64,000 nucleotides of DNA from Campylobacter concisus ATCC 51562. GTDB lineage: Bacteria > Campylobacterota > Campylobacteria > Campylobacterales > Campylobacteraceae. The notes under the pieces were generated by a model. It did not search any database, had not been told where the DNA came from, and worked only from the letters and a program-made list of their open reading frames with translations. The stretch lies in NCBI RefSeq assembly GCF_000466745.1, contig NZ_ANNI01000007.1, positions 86,755 to 150,754 on the forward strand, written 5' to 3'. This document shows positions 47,045 through 55,628 of the stretch, one piece after another. A program made the position numbers and the translations under genes. Numbering within the stretch: the stretch's first letter is position 1; each line of letters starts with the position of its first letter.

Positions 47045-47476
47045 TTAAACCCTTGATTTATAAAAATTATTATCTATGCTGTTTCCATCTTGGCCGTATT
47101 CACTTGCTTTAGTGCCAAAAATTTTTTCATTAAGTGAGTCAAAAAATTCTTTAACGGCAACAACATGTCTTGCATATTCTTTATTGACTTTATGTAAATT
47201 TTCAAGCTTTGAACGCATAAGTACAAGCTTTGACTTCACTTCATCATCTAAAACACTAGCAAGTGTAGTCGTACCGCTCTCTTTTGATACCTTTAAAAGC
47301 TCTTTATCTAGTGCTCTTTTTGTATCTTCAAATGCACGAACTAAGGCATTTTTTTTCTTTACACTCTCATCAACACTTGAGTGCTTAGCTTCTTTTATAT
47401 TTGCGATATCTTGTATGGTTAAATTTATGAGCTCATCAAGCTCGCCTATAGCCTCGTCCAAAAGCTTTTTTATCAT
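47045..47476 (-). CDS. flgN: FlgN-like flagellar export chaperone
   Basis: 143 residues, almost wholly helical with heptad-like spacing (DELINLTIQDIANIKEAKH ... VRAFEDTKRALDKELLKVS). FlgN binds FlgK and FlgL before export. The sequence alone is weakly conserved; the call rests on size, helical character and the place between flgM and flgK. Confidence 0.75.
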   Translation of the reverse strand: MIKKLLDEAIGELDELINLTIQDIANIKEAKHSSVDESVKKKNALVRAFEDTKRALDKELLKVSKESGTTTLASVLDDEVKSKLVLMRSKLENLHKVNKEYARHVVAVKEFFDSLNEKIFGTKASEYGQDGNSIDNNFYKSRV

Positions 47477-47489
47477 TTAAATTCCTTAA

Positions 47490-47699
47490 TTACAGCAACG
47501 CATCAGCCACAGCCCTAGCCGTTTTTGAGATATCAACCTGATAAGTACCATTTTCTATGGCATCAGCTATCTCTTTTAGCTTTGCGTTTTCGTTTGTTCT
47601 TACTTCTTTACTCTGAGTTTCGACCTTGGCATCGCTATTTTTATTTAGCGTATTTGCCTGAAAATTTGGTCTTTGATTTAAAGGCCTTATCATATTCAT
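47490..47699 (-). CDS. flgM: Anti-sigma28 factor FlgM
   Basis: 69 residues. The C-terminal part (KLKEIADAIENGTYQVDISKTARAVADALL) is the FlgM sigma28-binding region; the N-terminal half is unstructured-looking. FlgM holds FliA inactive until the hook is finished or, in Campylobacter, modulates filament genes. It has its own sigma28-type promoter, a feedback arrangement. Confidence 0.9.
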   Translation of the reverse strand: MNMIRPLNQRPNFQANTLNKNSDAKVETQSKEVRTNENAKLKEIADAIENGTYQVDISKTARAVADALL

Positions 47700-47728
47700 A
47701 CCTCTTAAAATAAAATGTTTATATCACT

Positions 47729-47756
47729 ACATCGGCAGAATATAAATTTACTTAAG
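47729..47756 (-). promoter_or_regulatory. Sigma28 (FliA) promoter of flgM-flgN-flgK
   Basis: On the minus strand GCCGATGT (47729-47736) matches the FliA -10 (CGATWT type), with CTTAAG (47751-47756) near the expected -35 distance. It lies about 30 bases before the flgM ATG. Confidence 0.6.
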
Positions 47757-48051
47757 AGTCTCTCTTTAAAAAATCGTACAAAAGTTCTGAAAAACCAAGA
47801 TTTCCGCTCAATGCTTTACTCATTGCATCGTTATACATTGACCTATAAATATCACTACCAGCAGCCTTTGGATATAGCGAGTTGTGCTCGTCTTCTTTTA
47901 AAGCAATATCAAGCACAGCCTTTACCATATATGCCTCAAACGCATCAGTTTGCTCTTTTAAAAGTGCATCTTGTTTGGCATTTGCGTTTTTTATCTTATT
48001 TGCCGAAATTTCATTGTATGAATTTAGCGCCAAGGTGTTATCTATTTGCAT
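47752..48051 (-). CDS. flgJ: FlgJ-like rod-binding protein
   Basis: 99 residues. The segment AFEAYMVKAVLDIALKEDEHNSLYPKAAGSDIYRSMYNDAMSKALS is the rod-binding domain of FlgJ (pattern FEALFLxxxLxxM...). The C-terminal muramidase domain of enterobacterial FlgJ is absent, as is normal in Campylobacterota. The start overlaps the flgI stop by one base. Confidence 0.85.
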   Translation of the reverse strand: MQIDNTLALNSYNEISANKIKNANAKQDALLKEQTDAFEAYMVKAVLDIALKEDEHNSLYPKAAGSDIYRSMYNDAMSKALSGNLGFSELLYDFLKRDS

Positions 48052-49103
48052 TATATTATCTCCAGATCGACTTGTATCGCACCAACTCGCTTTAAATTTT
48101 CAAGTATCGATATGATATCACTTGGTGTTGCCCCAAGCTTGTTTAGCGCTCTTGTTACATTTGCAACGGTTGTTTTTTCGCCTGAAATTTTAAGTAAATT
48201 TTGACTAGGCGCAACAGATGTGTCGCTTCCTATATTTACATCATTTTGTGCTGCTTCATCGTAGCTATTTGGCTCTATTTTTATTGTGATTGCACCATGC
48301 GTTAAGACAACTGGGCTAACTACGGCATTTATGCCACTTACTATCGTGCCAGTTCTCTCATCAACTACTATCTTCTCATCTGGCTTATACTCTACATCAA
48401 GATCAAGCACAGCGCTTGCAAGCTCGATAATGCTAACATCATCTGGCTTTTTAACGATAACCGTTCTTGGATCGATCGCCTTTGCGGCATCATCAGAGAT
48501 ATTTGCATTTATAGCATTTTGGATATCAAGAGCGGTTTTAAAATTTGTATCTTTTAGGCTTAGTCTTATGCTATCTTGATTGTAAATATCATAAGTCACT
48601 TCTCGCTCAACTAAAGCACCATTTAGGATAGAGCCAACGGTTGGGTGGTTGCCACCTGATCTACCCATGCTTTTTCCGCCGATACTTAAAGCACCTTGAG
48701 CCAAAGCGTAAATATCACCATCAACGCCTTTTAGTGGCGTCATGAGAAGCGTACCACCTTGCAAGCTTTTTGCATCACCGATAGATGAGATCACGACATC
48801 AAGCTTATCGCCATGCCTTGCAAACGCAGGAAGCTTGGCTGTCACCATAACAGCAGCTGCGTTTTTTGACTTGATATCATCTGGATTTATCTTTACGTTT
48901 ACACCTTGAAGCATGTTCGATAAAGACTGGATCGTAAATTTTGACGTCGAGCCGTCACCTGTGCCATTTAGCCCAACGACAAGGCCGTAACCTATTAGCT
49001 GGTTATCCCTTACGCCAACTATGCTTGCAAGCTCTTTTATCTGCGTAGCAAAAGCTGAAGTAGCTATCACTGAAGCTGCTACAAAAGATAAAAATTTTTT
49101 CAT
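48051..49103 (-). CDS. flgI: Flagellar P-ring protein FlgI
   Basis: 350 residues. The periplasmic P ring surrounds the flagellar rod in the peptidoglycan. A signal peptide (about 1-19, ending AFA) is followed by KELASIVGVRDNQLIGYGLVVGLNGTGDG, the family signature, and the C-terminal GATPSDIISILENLKRVGAI. First gene of a group with flgJ, driven by a good sigma54 promoter. Confidence 0.97.
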   Translation of the reverse strand: MKKFLSFVAASVIATSAFATQIKELASIVGVRDNQLIGYGLVVGLNGTGDGSTSKFTIQSLSNMLQGVNVKINPDDIKSKNAAAVMVTAKLPAFARHGDKLDVVISSIGDAKSLQGGTLLMTPLKGVDGDIYALAQGALSIGGKSMGRSGGNHPTVGSILNGALVEREVTYDIYNQDSIRLSLKDTNFKTALDIQNAINANISDDAAKAIDPRTVIVKKPDDVSIIELASAVLDLDVEYKPDEKIVVDERTGTIVSGINAVVSPVVLTHGAITIKIEPNSYDEAAQNDVNIGSDTSVAPSQNLLKISGEKTTVANVTRALNKLGATPSDIISILENLKRVGAIQVDLEII

Positions 49104-49110
49104 ATTTTTT

Positions 49111-49132
49111 CCTAAAATTTAGCTATTTTAGG
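49111..49132 (-). promoter_or_regulatory. Hairpin covering the flgI ribosome-binding site
   Basis: CCTAAAAT (49111-49118) and ATTTTAGG (49125-49132) form an 8 bp stem in the flgI 5' leader. On the minus strand the second arm ends in the AGGA used as ribosome site 6 bases from the ATG. The predicted sigma54 start point lies inside the first arm, so only transcripts from further upstream would carry the full hairpin. Confidence 0.4.
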
Positions 49133-49137
49133 TTTTT

Positions 49138-49156
49138 AAAGCAAAAGATGTTCCAA
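49138..49156 (-). promoter_or_regulatory. Sigma54 promoter of flgI
   Basis: TTGGAACATCTTTTGCTTT on the minus strand is a near-perfect match to the Campylobacter RpoN consensus, with GG (49153-49154) and GC (49141-49142) 10 bases apart. The start point would be about 49129. Confidence 0.85.
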
Positions 49157-49167
49157 ATTTTTATAAA

Positions 49168-49734
49168 CTATTGGAAGTAAGAGAGCGAAGTAGCTCCAAA
49201 TTTTTTAAATTTTACAAGTTTATATGTAGAAATTTCATCGCTAAATTTAAAGTCGCTGTTGTGCTCAAAAACTATCATATAAATTTTCTCTTTTTTTAGC
49301 TGTGAGATTAAATTTAGAAGTTTTTTGTAGATATCGTCAAAACCAGCTCTTATGTCAAATGGCGGGTCAAGGTAGAGCAAGACCTTGCCATTTTGAGAAT
49401 TTATAAGATCAGGCAAGACAGAAAAGGTATCGCCATTTATCGCTTTTAAATTTGAGCATTCTAGGCTTGCAAGGTTGCTTTGCGTGATCTTAAAAGCAGC
49501 TCTATCTTTTTCGATAGCGATAGCTTCACGCGCTCCATTGCTAACGGCCTCACATGCCATTACACCGCTTCCACCAAAGCCCTCTATAAATGTAAGCGAG
49601 TAAATTTCATCTCTAATGACGTTAAAAAAGGACTCTTTTACGATACTTTTTGTGCTTCTAGTCGTGCTTAGACTTGGAAGTTCAAGCCTTTTGCCTTTAA
49701 ATTTACCACTTGAAATTTTAGTGTAAAGCTTCAC
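49168..49734 (-). CDS. rsmD: 16S rRNA (guanine966-N2)-methyltransferase RsmD
   Basis: 188 residues, GTG start at 49734 overlapping the upstream stop (GTGA). SAM motif FIEGFGGSGVMACEAVSNGA, motif IV LYLDPPFD and the N-terminal KFKGKRLELPSL...TRSTKSIVKESFFN are those of RsmD. It methylates G966 of 16S rRNA. The 3' end lies close to the flgI promoter. Confidence 0.9.
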   Translation of the reverse strand: MKLYTKISSGKFKGKRLELPSLSTTRSTKSIVKESFFNVIRDEIYSLTFIEGFGGSGVMACEAVSNGAREAIAIEKDRAAFKITQSNLASLECSNLKAINGDTFSVLPDLINSQNGKVLLYLDPPFDIRAGFDDIYKKLLNLISQLKKEKIYMIVFEHNSDFKFSDEISTYKLVKFKKFGATSLSYFQ

Positions 49735-50075
49735 TGATTTGCCCTTAGAATTTCAAGAAGATCAGCTTTAAATTTATCTATCAAAAGTGAAATTTTCTCT
49801 TCTGAGCTCTTTTCATTTTTAGCTTCATTTAGCTCATTTGCTTTTGAAATTTGCATAGCTGAGTAAAATTCTTCAAGCGTATCAAGAAGTGTCGTCTTGG
49901 TAAAAGGATGAGAAAGATGAGCATTTTTACCTATTATAAATAGCGGTTTTTTTGTCGCGATCTCGCGGTCACTCACTACAAAATCACAATCCTTATGATG
50001 AGCAGCCAAATTTCCACAAAAAAGCAGCAGTGTCTTTTGAAGTAAAATACACTCGCACTCAAATGAAATTTTCAT
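49731..50075 (-). CDS. Conserved hypothetical protein upstream of rsmD
   Basis: 114 residues. The N-terminal half has cysteines (CECILLQ) and FVVSDREIATKKPLFIIG; the C-terminal half is helical and charged. No known domain recognised. A gene of similar size holds the same place beside rsmD in other Campylobacter genomes. It overlaps rsmD by 4 bases. Confidence 0.65.
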   Translation of the reverse strand: MKISFECECILLQKTLLLFCGNLAAHHKDCDFVVSDREIATKKPLFIIGKNAHLSHPFTKTTLLDTLEEFYSAMQISKANELNEAKNEKSSEEKISLLIDKFKADLLEILRANQ

Positions 50076-50136
50076 ATCTCTTCCTATAAATTTTTGCTCG
50101 ATTTTAGCCTAAATAATCAAAAATTTGTATAAACAC

Positions 50137-50163
50137 TAAAGGATTTTAAAATTTTACCGATGT
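50137..50163 (+). promoter_or_regulatory. Sigma28 (FliA) promoter of flaG-fliD-fliS
   Basis: TAAA (50137-50140), 15 bases, then aCCGATGT (to 50163) matches the sigma28 layout in both sequence and spacing. The start point would be near 50170, about 26 bases before the flaG ATG. Confidence 0.75.
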
Positions 50164-50195
50164 AGAAGCTAACGTAAGTTTTAAGGAGTAAAACT

Positions 50196-50591
50196 ATGGA
50201 AATCTTTAAGGTAGCAGCAAATCAGGTACTAGATACGAGCATGAGCACATCCGCTCAACGACAAATAGACAGCAGACCTATTGAGCATTCTGATATAAAA
50301 TTAAATGCTGATAAAAACAATGAAACAAAAGACATTAACGAGCTAGACGGACTTAGCAACGAAGAGCTTGCCAAAAGAACAAGAGAGGTCACTGACAGAC
50401 TAAACTATCAAATGCAGCAGCTCGATACTAATGTAAGATTTGCTTACAACGAGAAGCTAAATTTAATGGTCGTGCAAGTAAAAGATGCTAAAACTGGCGA
50501 AGAGATAACACAACTTCCAAGCAAAGAAGCTATAAGAATAAGCGAGTATTTCAAAGAAAGTATCGGAATACTTTTTGACAAGGAGAGTTAA
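50196..50591 (+). CDS. flaG: FlaG family flagellar protein
   Basis: 131 residues. The C-terminal part (LNYQMQQLDTNVRFAYNEKLNLMVVQVKDAKTGEEITQLPS) is the FlaG domain. In Campylobacter, FlaG limits filament length. AAGGAG lies 7 bases before the ATG. First of a filament-cap operon with fliD, fliS and a small helical gene. Confidence 0.93.
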   Translation: MEIFKVAANQVLDTSMSTSAQRQIDSRPIEHSDIKLNADKNNETKDINELDGLSNEELAKRTREVTDRLNYQMQQLDTNVRFAYNEKLNLMVVQVKDAKTGEEITQLPSKEAIRISEYFKESIGILFDKES

Positions 50592-50593
50592 AA

Positions 50594-52354
50594 ATGGCAG
50601 TAGGTAACGTAACAAATTTAGGCATCGGTACAAAAAATAGTGGTCTAAATGACGATCTTATCAAGAAATTAAAAGAAGCAGATGAAGCAGGACAGATCAA
50701 GCCTTTAACAAAAAGGCTAGAAAGAAATGACCTAAAGCAAAAAGACCTTGCAGCGCTAAAAACTCTAGTTAGCAACGTAAACGTAAGTGGCAAAACACTT
50801 GGCGGAGAGGCACTTTATCTAAAAAGAACTACAAATAACGCTGGCAAAAGCGTAACAGCCTCAGCGGCAAATGGCGTTAGCGTGCAAAATTTTAGTATCG
50901 ATGTGCAAAAACTTGCTCAAAAAGATACATTTCAAAGTTCAAATTTCAAAAACGCTTCAAGCTTAGTAGGTGCGACAAATAATGGCTCTTTTGATGTTGA
51001 AATCGATGGACAAAAATTTTCTATTAGCGTAACTAGATCAACCACATATCAAGATATTGTAGACAAGATAAATGATATCAGTGGCGGTAAATTACAAGCT
51101 AGAATTTTAAATGTTGGCGGAGATAAGCCAAATCAAATCATGCTTCAATCAGGCAACACTGGTGCAACACAGACTATTAAATTTTCAAATGATACGGCTG
51201 GTGTTTTAGATAAGCTTGGCTGGGATAGTACGCAGTTTCAAGATAAAGATGCAAATGGCACTCTACTAACAAATCCTGATGGCACACCAAAGATGACATC
51301 AAATTTTGAAAAAAATAGAATTTTAAAGGCACAAGATGCGGAATTTACATATAACGGAGTAAATGTAAAAAGAAGCAAAAACACCTTCAACGACTTAAGG
51401 CCGGGAATTTCTATTACATTAAATGAAACTGGTAAAACAAACGTAAGCGTCTCTCAAGATACAAAAGAAGTAATAAAAGCGGTTGAAGAATTTATCAAAG
51501 ACTACAACCTAATGACCATGAACCTTGGTATAGCTACAAAATATGACGAGGAAAAAGGAGCTGGCACTTTCCAAGGCGTTAGCGAAATTTCAAGCTTAAG
51601 ATCAAACATTGGTCGTCTTGTAAATGGACAAGATAGCGAAGGCAAAGCATTAAGCAAATATGGCATAGTACCTGATAAAGACGGACAGCTTCAGCTTGAT
51701 CTAAATAAGCTAAATGCAGCTCTTAGCAAAGATCCTGAAGAGATTCAGAAATTTTTCATGGGATCAAGCAAGATCGAGCCAATAAGTTATATGGGTGCAT
51801 CGACTGTTAGCGCTGGAGCACTAGACATAAAAGCCGGCGATCTTACGATAAACGGCAAGTCAGTTATATTCTCAACTACTGCCACAGCCACAGCCGAAGA
51901 GAACGCACTAAAACTTCAACAAGCTATAAATGACGCTGGCATAACTGGAGTTACAGCCAGTCTTGATAAAAGTGGCAAAAGAATCGTCTTAAAAAGAAGC
52001 GATGGCGAAAATATCGAGGTAAAAGGTAAAAATTCAGCCTTAACAGCTCTAGGCATGAATGAAGCTACTATAAATCCAGTAACTAAAAAGACAGATGGGC
52101 TATTTACAAAGCTAGCTAAAATGCTTGATGGTGTCGTTGGCAAAAGTGGTACGATGGTTGCTATGCAAAATCAATTAAAAGATGAAAATGAGTCGATCAC
52201 AAAAAACAAAGAGAGCACACAAAAGCTTTTAGATGAGAAATACACAACAATGCAAGAGCGTTTTATCAAGTATAACGCTATCATAGCAAGTTTAGAAAAT
52301 CAGTTCTCAACACTAAAATCAATGATCGATGCAGAGATAAATAGCAGAAAATAA
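50594..52354 (+). CDS. fliD: Flagellar filament cap protein FliD
   Basis: 586 residues. FliD caps the growing filament and helps flagellin fold. N-terminal FliD_N domain (NLGIGTKNSGLNDDLIKKLKEADEAGQIKPL) and the C-terminal coiled helices (KYTTMQERFIKYNAIIASLENQFSTLKSMIDAE) are clear. Only two bases separate it from flaG. Confidence 0.95.
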   Translation: MAVGNVTNLGIGTKNSGLNDDLIKKLKEADEAGQIKPLTKRLERNDLKQKDLAALKTLVSNVNVSGKTLGGEALYLKRTTNNAGKSVTASAANGVSVQNFSIDVQKLAQKDTFQSSNFKNASSLVGATNNGSFDVEIDGQKFSISVTRSTTYQDIVDKINDISGGKLQARILNVGGDKPNQIMLQSGNTGATQTIKFSNDTAGVLDKLGWDSTQFQDKDANGTLLTNPDGTPKMTSNFEKNRILKAQDAEFTYNGVNVKRSKNTFNDLRPGISITLNETGKTNVSVSQDTKEVIKAVEEFIKDYNLMTMNLGIATKYDEEKGAGTFQGVSEISSLRSNIGRLVNGQDSEGKALSKYGIVPDKDGQLQLDLNKLNAALSKDPEEIQKFFMGSSKIEPISYMGASTVSAGALDIKAGDLTINGKSVIFSTTATATAEENALKLQQAINDAGITGVTASLDKSGKRIVLKRSDGENIEVKGKNSALTALGMNEATINPVTKKTDGLFTKLAKMLDGVVGKSGTMVAMQNQLKDENESITKNKESTQKLLDEKYTTMQERFIKYNAIIASLENQFSTLKSMIDAEINSRK

Positions 52355-52363
52355 GAGAGAAAG

Positions 52364-52735
52364 ATGAATCAAAGTGCATATAGTGCATACGCACAGTCTA
52401 GTTTTGGGGGCATTGAGTCCCCAACTAAATTAATAGAAATGCTTTATGACGGGATTTTAAAATTTATATTTCGTACAAAAAAGGCGATAGAAGCTGGAGA
52501 TATAGAGAAAAAAGTTTATTATATTAATAGGACAAACGCTATTTTTGTTGAGCTTTTAAATTCGCTTGATTATTCTCAAGGCGACGTGGCCCACTATCTT
52601 AGCGGCCTTTATACAAGACAGATGCAGCTTCTTGCTATGGCAAATATACAAAATGATATCGCAGCCTTAAATGAAGTAACCAATGTCGTAAAGCAACTAT
52701 CAGAAGCATGGAGAGAGGTAACTTCAGGTGAATAG
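52364..52735 (+). CDS. fliS: Flagellin export chaperone FliS
   Basis: 123 residues, helical. SAYAQSSFGGIESPTKLIEMLYDGILKFI is the conserved FliS N-terminus. FliS binds the C-terminus of flagellin to prevent premature assembly. It overlaps the next gene by 8 bases. Confidence 0.94.
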   Translation: MNQSAYSAYAQSSFGGIESPTKLIEMLYDGILKFIFRTKKAIEAGDIEKKVYYINRTNAIFVELLNSLDYSQGDVAHYLSGLYTRQMQLLAMANIQNDIAALNEVTNVVKQLSEAWREVTSGE

Positions 52736-52955
52736 CTGGATCAATGAGTTTAAATTAGCATTGATAAATGAAGACACGAGCAAGATAGCTACTTTGTCAG
52801 AAAATTTTAGTGAAGATATGTTTACAAGCCTAGCTTCAGCACAAGAAGCACAAGCATTAATCGGCGGTGCAATAGAGCTTTTAAAAAATAAGTCTTCGCA
52901 CATCCAAAATGAGCTTATAAAACTACAAAAAGCTCAAAAATACGTAACAAACTAA
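52728..52955 (+). CDS. Small helical protein in the FliT position
   Basis: 75 residues from a GTG start at 52728, overlapping fliS by 8 bases. All-helical (INEFKLALINEDTSKIATLSE ... AIELLKNKSSHIQNELIKLQKAQKY). Its place after fliS suggests a FliT-like chaperone for FliD, but sequence identity to FliT is not visible. Downstream is the convergent RNase P RNA gene. Confidence 0.6.
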   Translation: MNSWINEFKLALINEDTSKIATLSENFSEDMFTSLASAQEAQALIGGAIELLKNKSSHIQNELIKLQKAQKYVTN

Positions 52956-52975
52956 TCAATTTTTATAAATTTAAA

Positions 52976-53296
52976 GGCACGGCGTTAAGCCGAGTTCTGT
53001 CTTGAGCGATCATTTATCTACGCCTGCTTTTACAAACAAGCTCTAGCGAAGGGTTTTAATATAAGACCAAAACCATCCCTTCTTGCTGCAGGTTGGGTTT
53101 ATATGGCCACGCAAGTTACCAAGCGTGCCGGTGGGCTCTTACTCCGCCGTTTCACCTTTACCGCCGAAGCGGAAGTCTACTTTCTGTTACACTATCCCTT
53201 AGGTTTCCCTAGCCATCCGTTAGATGGAACCTTGTCTTATCGCAGCTCGGACTTTCCTCTTTTGCAAAAACAAAAGCGATCGCTTACCGTGCCAGA
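52976..53296 (-). ncRNA. rnpB: RNase P catalytic RNA (bacterial type A)
   Basis: On the minus strand the 5' conserved block GAGGAAAGTCCGAGCTGC (around 53242-53260) and the 3' block GACAGAACTCGGCTTA (around 52985-53000) are both present, the signature of RnpB. The terminal helix P1 is visible: GGCACGG at the 5' end (53287-53293) pairs with CCGTGCC at the 3' end (52976-52982). Length is about 320 nt, short for type A but normal for this group. The RNA cuts 5' leaders from tRNA precursors. End points are good to a few bases. A reading frame on the opposite strand here is not a gene. Confidence 0.93.
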
Positions 53297-53301
53297 GCGA
53301 A

Positions 53302-53307
53302 ATTATA
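53302..53307 (-). promoter_or_regulatory. -10 box of rnpB
   Basis: TATAAT on the minus strand lies 6-8 bases before the predicted 5' end of the RNase P RNA, preceded by an AGC-rich stretch. The fit of promoter and RNA end supports both calls. Confidence 0.7.
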
Positions 53308-53435
53308 GCGGCTTTGGCTTAAATTTCTAGTTTTTAAAACTTTAAACTTTATGTTCTTTTATTTAAAAGGTAAATTTGCAGGCAGATAGAGTGCTTTGAG
53401 TAAATATTTAGCGTATGTTTTGTTAAAAATTTATC

Positions 53436-54053
53436 TCAAAGTGAAATAAATTCAGCATTATTTATAGGTCGCAAATCGTACAAGTCGCCAAATTTCTCCA
53501 TTATCTCGTGCGTAGCCTCCACAAAAGGCTCGCAGCCAAAGTGTGGTACTGTGAAAAAATCCACCAAATTTAACCCTGTAAAATCACTCGTTTTCGCGCT
53601 ATTTTCATCCATAAGCGTAGCATATCTAGTATCTGGTGCAGCCACGATCGCTCCCGCCGACTCGCCGATATAAATTTTACCCGCTTTGACCGCATTTTTT
53701 ATAGCTTGGGCGGCGCACGATTTTCGTAGCTCATTAAGCAGATAAAATGTATTTCCACCGCTAACGTAAATGATATCGCACTGACTAATGGTAGATAAAA
53801 TTTCATCTTCACAAGATGGCTCATCTTGACTAGATACTAGCGCTGCCGAATCCTTGGCGCAAGAGACGTCAAGGCGTCTTAGCCTCACGCCAAATTTTTC
53901 TAAAATCTCCACCGCTTCGTCTACATAAAAATTCACTTCTTCAAATTTTGCTGCCGTATCGATAAAAACAATATCTTTGCCTTGAAAATTTACCACTTCA
54001 TCAATCTTGCTCGCAACCTCCGCAAAATAAGAGCAAAGAAAAATATTCGCCAT
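53436..54053 (-). CDS. Peptidase E family (S51) protein
   Basis: 205 residues. ISQCDIIYVSGGNTFYLLNEL and IYIGESAGAIVAAPDTRYA are the S51 dipeptidase E signatures; the nucleophile Ser lies in GESAGA. Members cut Asp-X dipeptides or act as cyanophycinase-like enzymes. The class I glutamine amidotransferase-like fold is expected. Transcribed on its own. Confidence 0.88.
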   Translation of the reverse strand: MANIFLCSYFAEVASKIDEVVNFQGKDIVFIDTAAKFEEVNFYVDEAVEILEKFGVRLRRLDVSCAKDSAALVSSQDEPSCEDEILSTISQCDIIYVSGGNTFYLLNELRKSCAAQAIKNAVKAGKIYIGESAGAIVAAPDTRYATLMDENSAKTSDFTGLNLVDFFTVPHFGCEPFVEATHEIMEKFGDLYDLRPINNAEFISL

Positions 54054-54323
54054 TTCTTAAATCCCTTTAAAATATAAATTTGCAAACGCATTATATCTAA
54101 ACGAGCCTAGAAACGTTCGTGTTTCGTGTCGCTCGCGTCTTGCTCCACAGATAAATTTTAGCGATTTAAGATATGGATATTGGTATAAAAATTTGATAAA
54201 TTTTTCCTCAAATTTGAGCTTAAAACGACAAGGCAAAGTTTTTGCCCCGTTTTGCTCACAGCTTTTAAAAAGTGTTAGGCGAGGCGGATTTTGATTTACA
54301 AAATTTAAGAAAGTTAAGGCAAA
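54054..54323. other. Non-coding region upstream of peptidase E, with two small palindromes
   Basis: 270 bases with no supportable gene. It holds a perfect 12 bp palindrome CTCAAATTTGAG (54207-54218) and a two-part hairpin: AAAACG (54222-54227) with CGTTTT (54248-54253) around GGCAAA (54232-54237) with TTTGCC (54241-54246). Base composition shifts to more G and C near 54100-54150, unlike the usual gaps in this window. Confidence 0.4.
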
Positions 54324-54492
54324 GTCTTGCGAGATGGTTTTAAATGTTTTCTACGTCACTATGCTCTTATCTAAACAAAAGAAATAAATTTCGTCCCAAG
54401 ATAAGACATGCAGCCTATCGCAGGGCGAAATTTATACTCTGCTTGCAGTTACCAGCATAGACGCAAAAATCATTTAAAAGCGCTCGCAAGAC
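54324..54492. repeat. 169-base fold-back (long imperfect inverted repeat)
   Basis: The outer arms GTCTTGCGAG (54324-54333) and CTCGCAAGAC (54483-54492) match perfectly. Pairing continues inward almost to the centre: TTTTAAATG with CATTTAAAA, ATGCT with AGCAT, ATAAATTTCG with CGAAATTTAT, then CCC with GGG and GATA with TATC at the tip. No reading frame of note lies within. It could be a MITE-like element, a structured RNA, or a large processing/termination hairpin for truD. Confidence 0.65.
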
Positions 54493-54503
54493 GAGTCGCC
54501 GCC

Positions 54504-55628
54504 CTACTCAAAGATATTTTTGTGCAAGATTTCTTCTAGCACAACAGTCGCGTAGCTTCCTTTTTGCAGCGTAAAATTTATCGTAAAGTGTGCTTTTTCT
54601 TCGTTATATTTGTAGCTCGTATCCTCCAAGTAGCACCACGCAAAGCGCCTAGATCCCGTCATTTTAGCTTTATATTCATTTGCCTGCGCAAAAATTTGAT
54701 CCTCGGCTGCCCTGGCCGCACCCTGTGCCTCATATGCCTTCGCGCCCGGGATCAGCCCGCAGCTAGTGATATCTCTAGCGTCAAAGCGCGTGCCCTCCGC
54801 GTCCAAATCTTCGCACAAAAAGCACTTACCGTGCGGGTAGTGGCCCAAAACTTCGCCCTCCATCAGCTTAAAAAATCTCTTTTGCGATTTTAAATTTTTC
54901 AAATTTTCGCCTCTCAGATACGGGTAAATTTGAGCTAGCTCGGAGAGGCTAAAATCCTGCGCAAATCTCGAAATCTCCACGCGTTTGCTAAGCCAGCGAT
55001 TAAAAAGATCACTTTGATATGCCGAGATCAAAAAGTCGTTTAGCTTTACGTTTTTGCTCTTTTTGCCGTTTATCGTCCCGTTTTTAAGTAGCTCCAGTCC
55101 AGTTTCAGCATTATCGCCAAATTTACCAAAACGCTGATAGCCAAAGTAGTTTGCATAGCCCATTTTATCGATACTAACAAATGCTTGCTCTAGCTTTTTG
55201 GCATTACTTGGTAGTACTTTTTTTAAGCGGATAAAAAAGCTATTTCCCTTTAGATGTCCGATGCGAAGCTTATTTTTATGCGCATTTAGGCTTAAAATTT
55301 TCATCTTTTCGTGGCTAAAGTTTGCTAGATTGCTCTCAAATTTGCGTGGCATCGAGATAAACTGCGTCGTCATGCCTTGCTTGTCCTTTAGCCCGGCATA
55401 GCCAAAGTCGCGCATCTTAGCTCCTGTAACCTCGCTTAAGACATGCAAAGCCTCCTGCGTCGTCATATCTTTTTTAGAAATTTCAACGATTAAGTGCTCA
55501 CCGTCACCGCTAAACTCGTAAAGTGGTATCTCACGCACGACAAAATCATCTGAATTTTTAGAAAAATATGCCTCGATGGGTGCATGAGTGAGTGCGTAAA
55601 GTGGCTTAAAAGTGGTGGTTTCTTGCAT
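54504..55628 (-). CDS. truD: tRNA pseudouridine(13) synthase TruD
   Basis: 374 residues. The catalytic Asp is in [24 protein letters not shown] and [17 protein letters not shown] further support TruD. It makes pseudouridine 13 in tRNA(Glu). The start overlaps thiL by 23 bases, the same truD-thiL order as in other Campylobacter genomes. The 3' end adjoins the fold-back element. Confidence 0.93.
   Translation of the reverse strand: MQETTTFKPLYALTHAPIEAYFSKNSDDFVVREIPLYEFSGDGEHLIVEISKKDMTTQEALHVLSEVTGAKMRDFGYAGLKDKQGMTTQFISMPRKFESNLANFSHEKMKILSLNAHKNKLRIGHLKGNSFFIRLKKVLPSNAKKLEQAFVSIDKMGYANYFGYQRFGKFGDNAETGLELLKNGTINGKKSKNVKLNDFLISAYQSDLFNRWLSKRVEISRFAQDFSLSELAQIYPYLRGENLKNLKSQKRFFKLMEGEVLGHYPHGKCFLCEDLDAEGTRFDARDITSCGLIPGAKAYEAQGAARAAEDQIFAQANEYKAKMTGSRRFAWCYLEDTSYKYNEEKAHFTINFTLQKGSYATVVLEEILHKNIFE

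Noticed and set aside
53103..53330. 75-codon open frame on the plus strand
   Set aside because: It lies opposite the RNase P RNA gene, whose conserved blocks and P1 helix explain the sequence.
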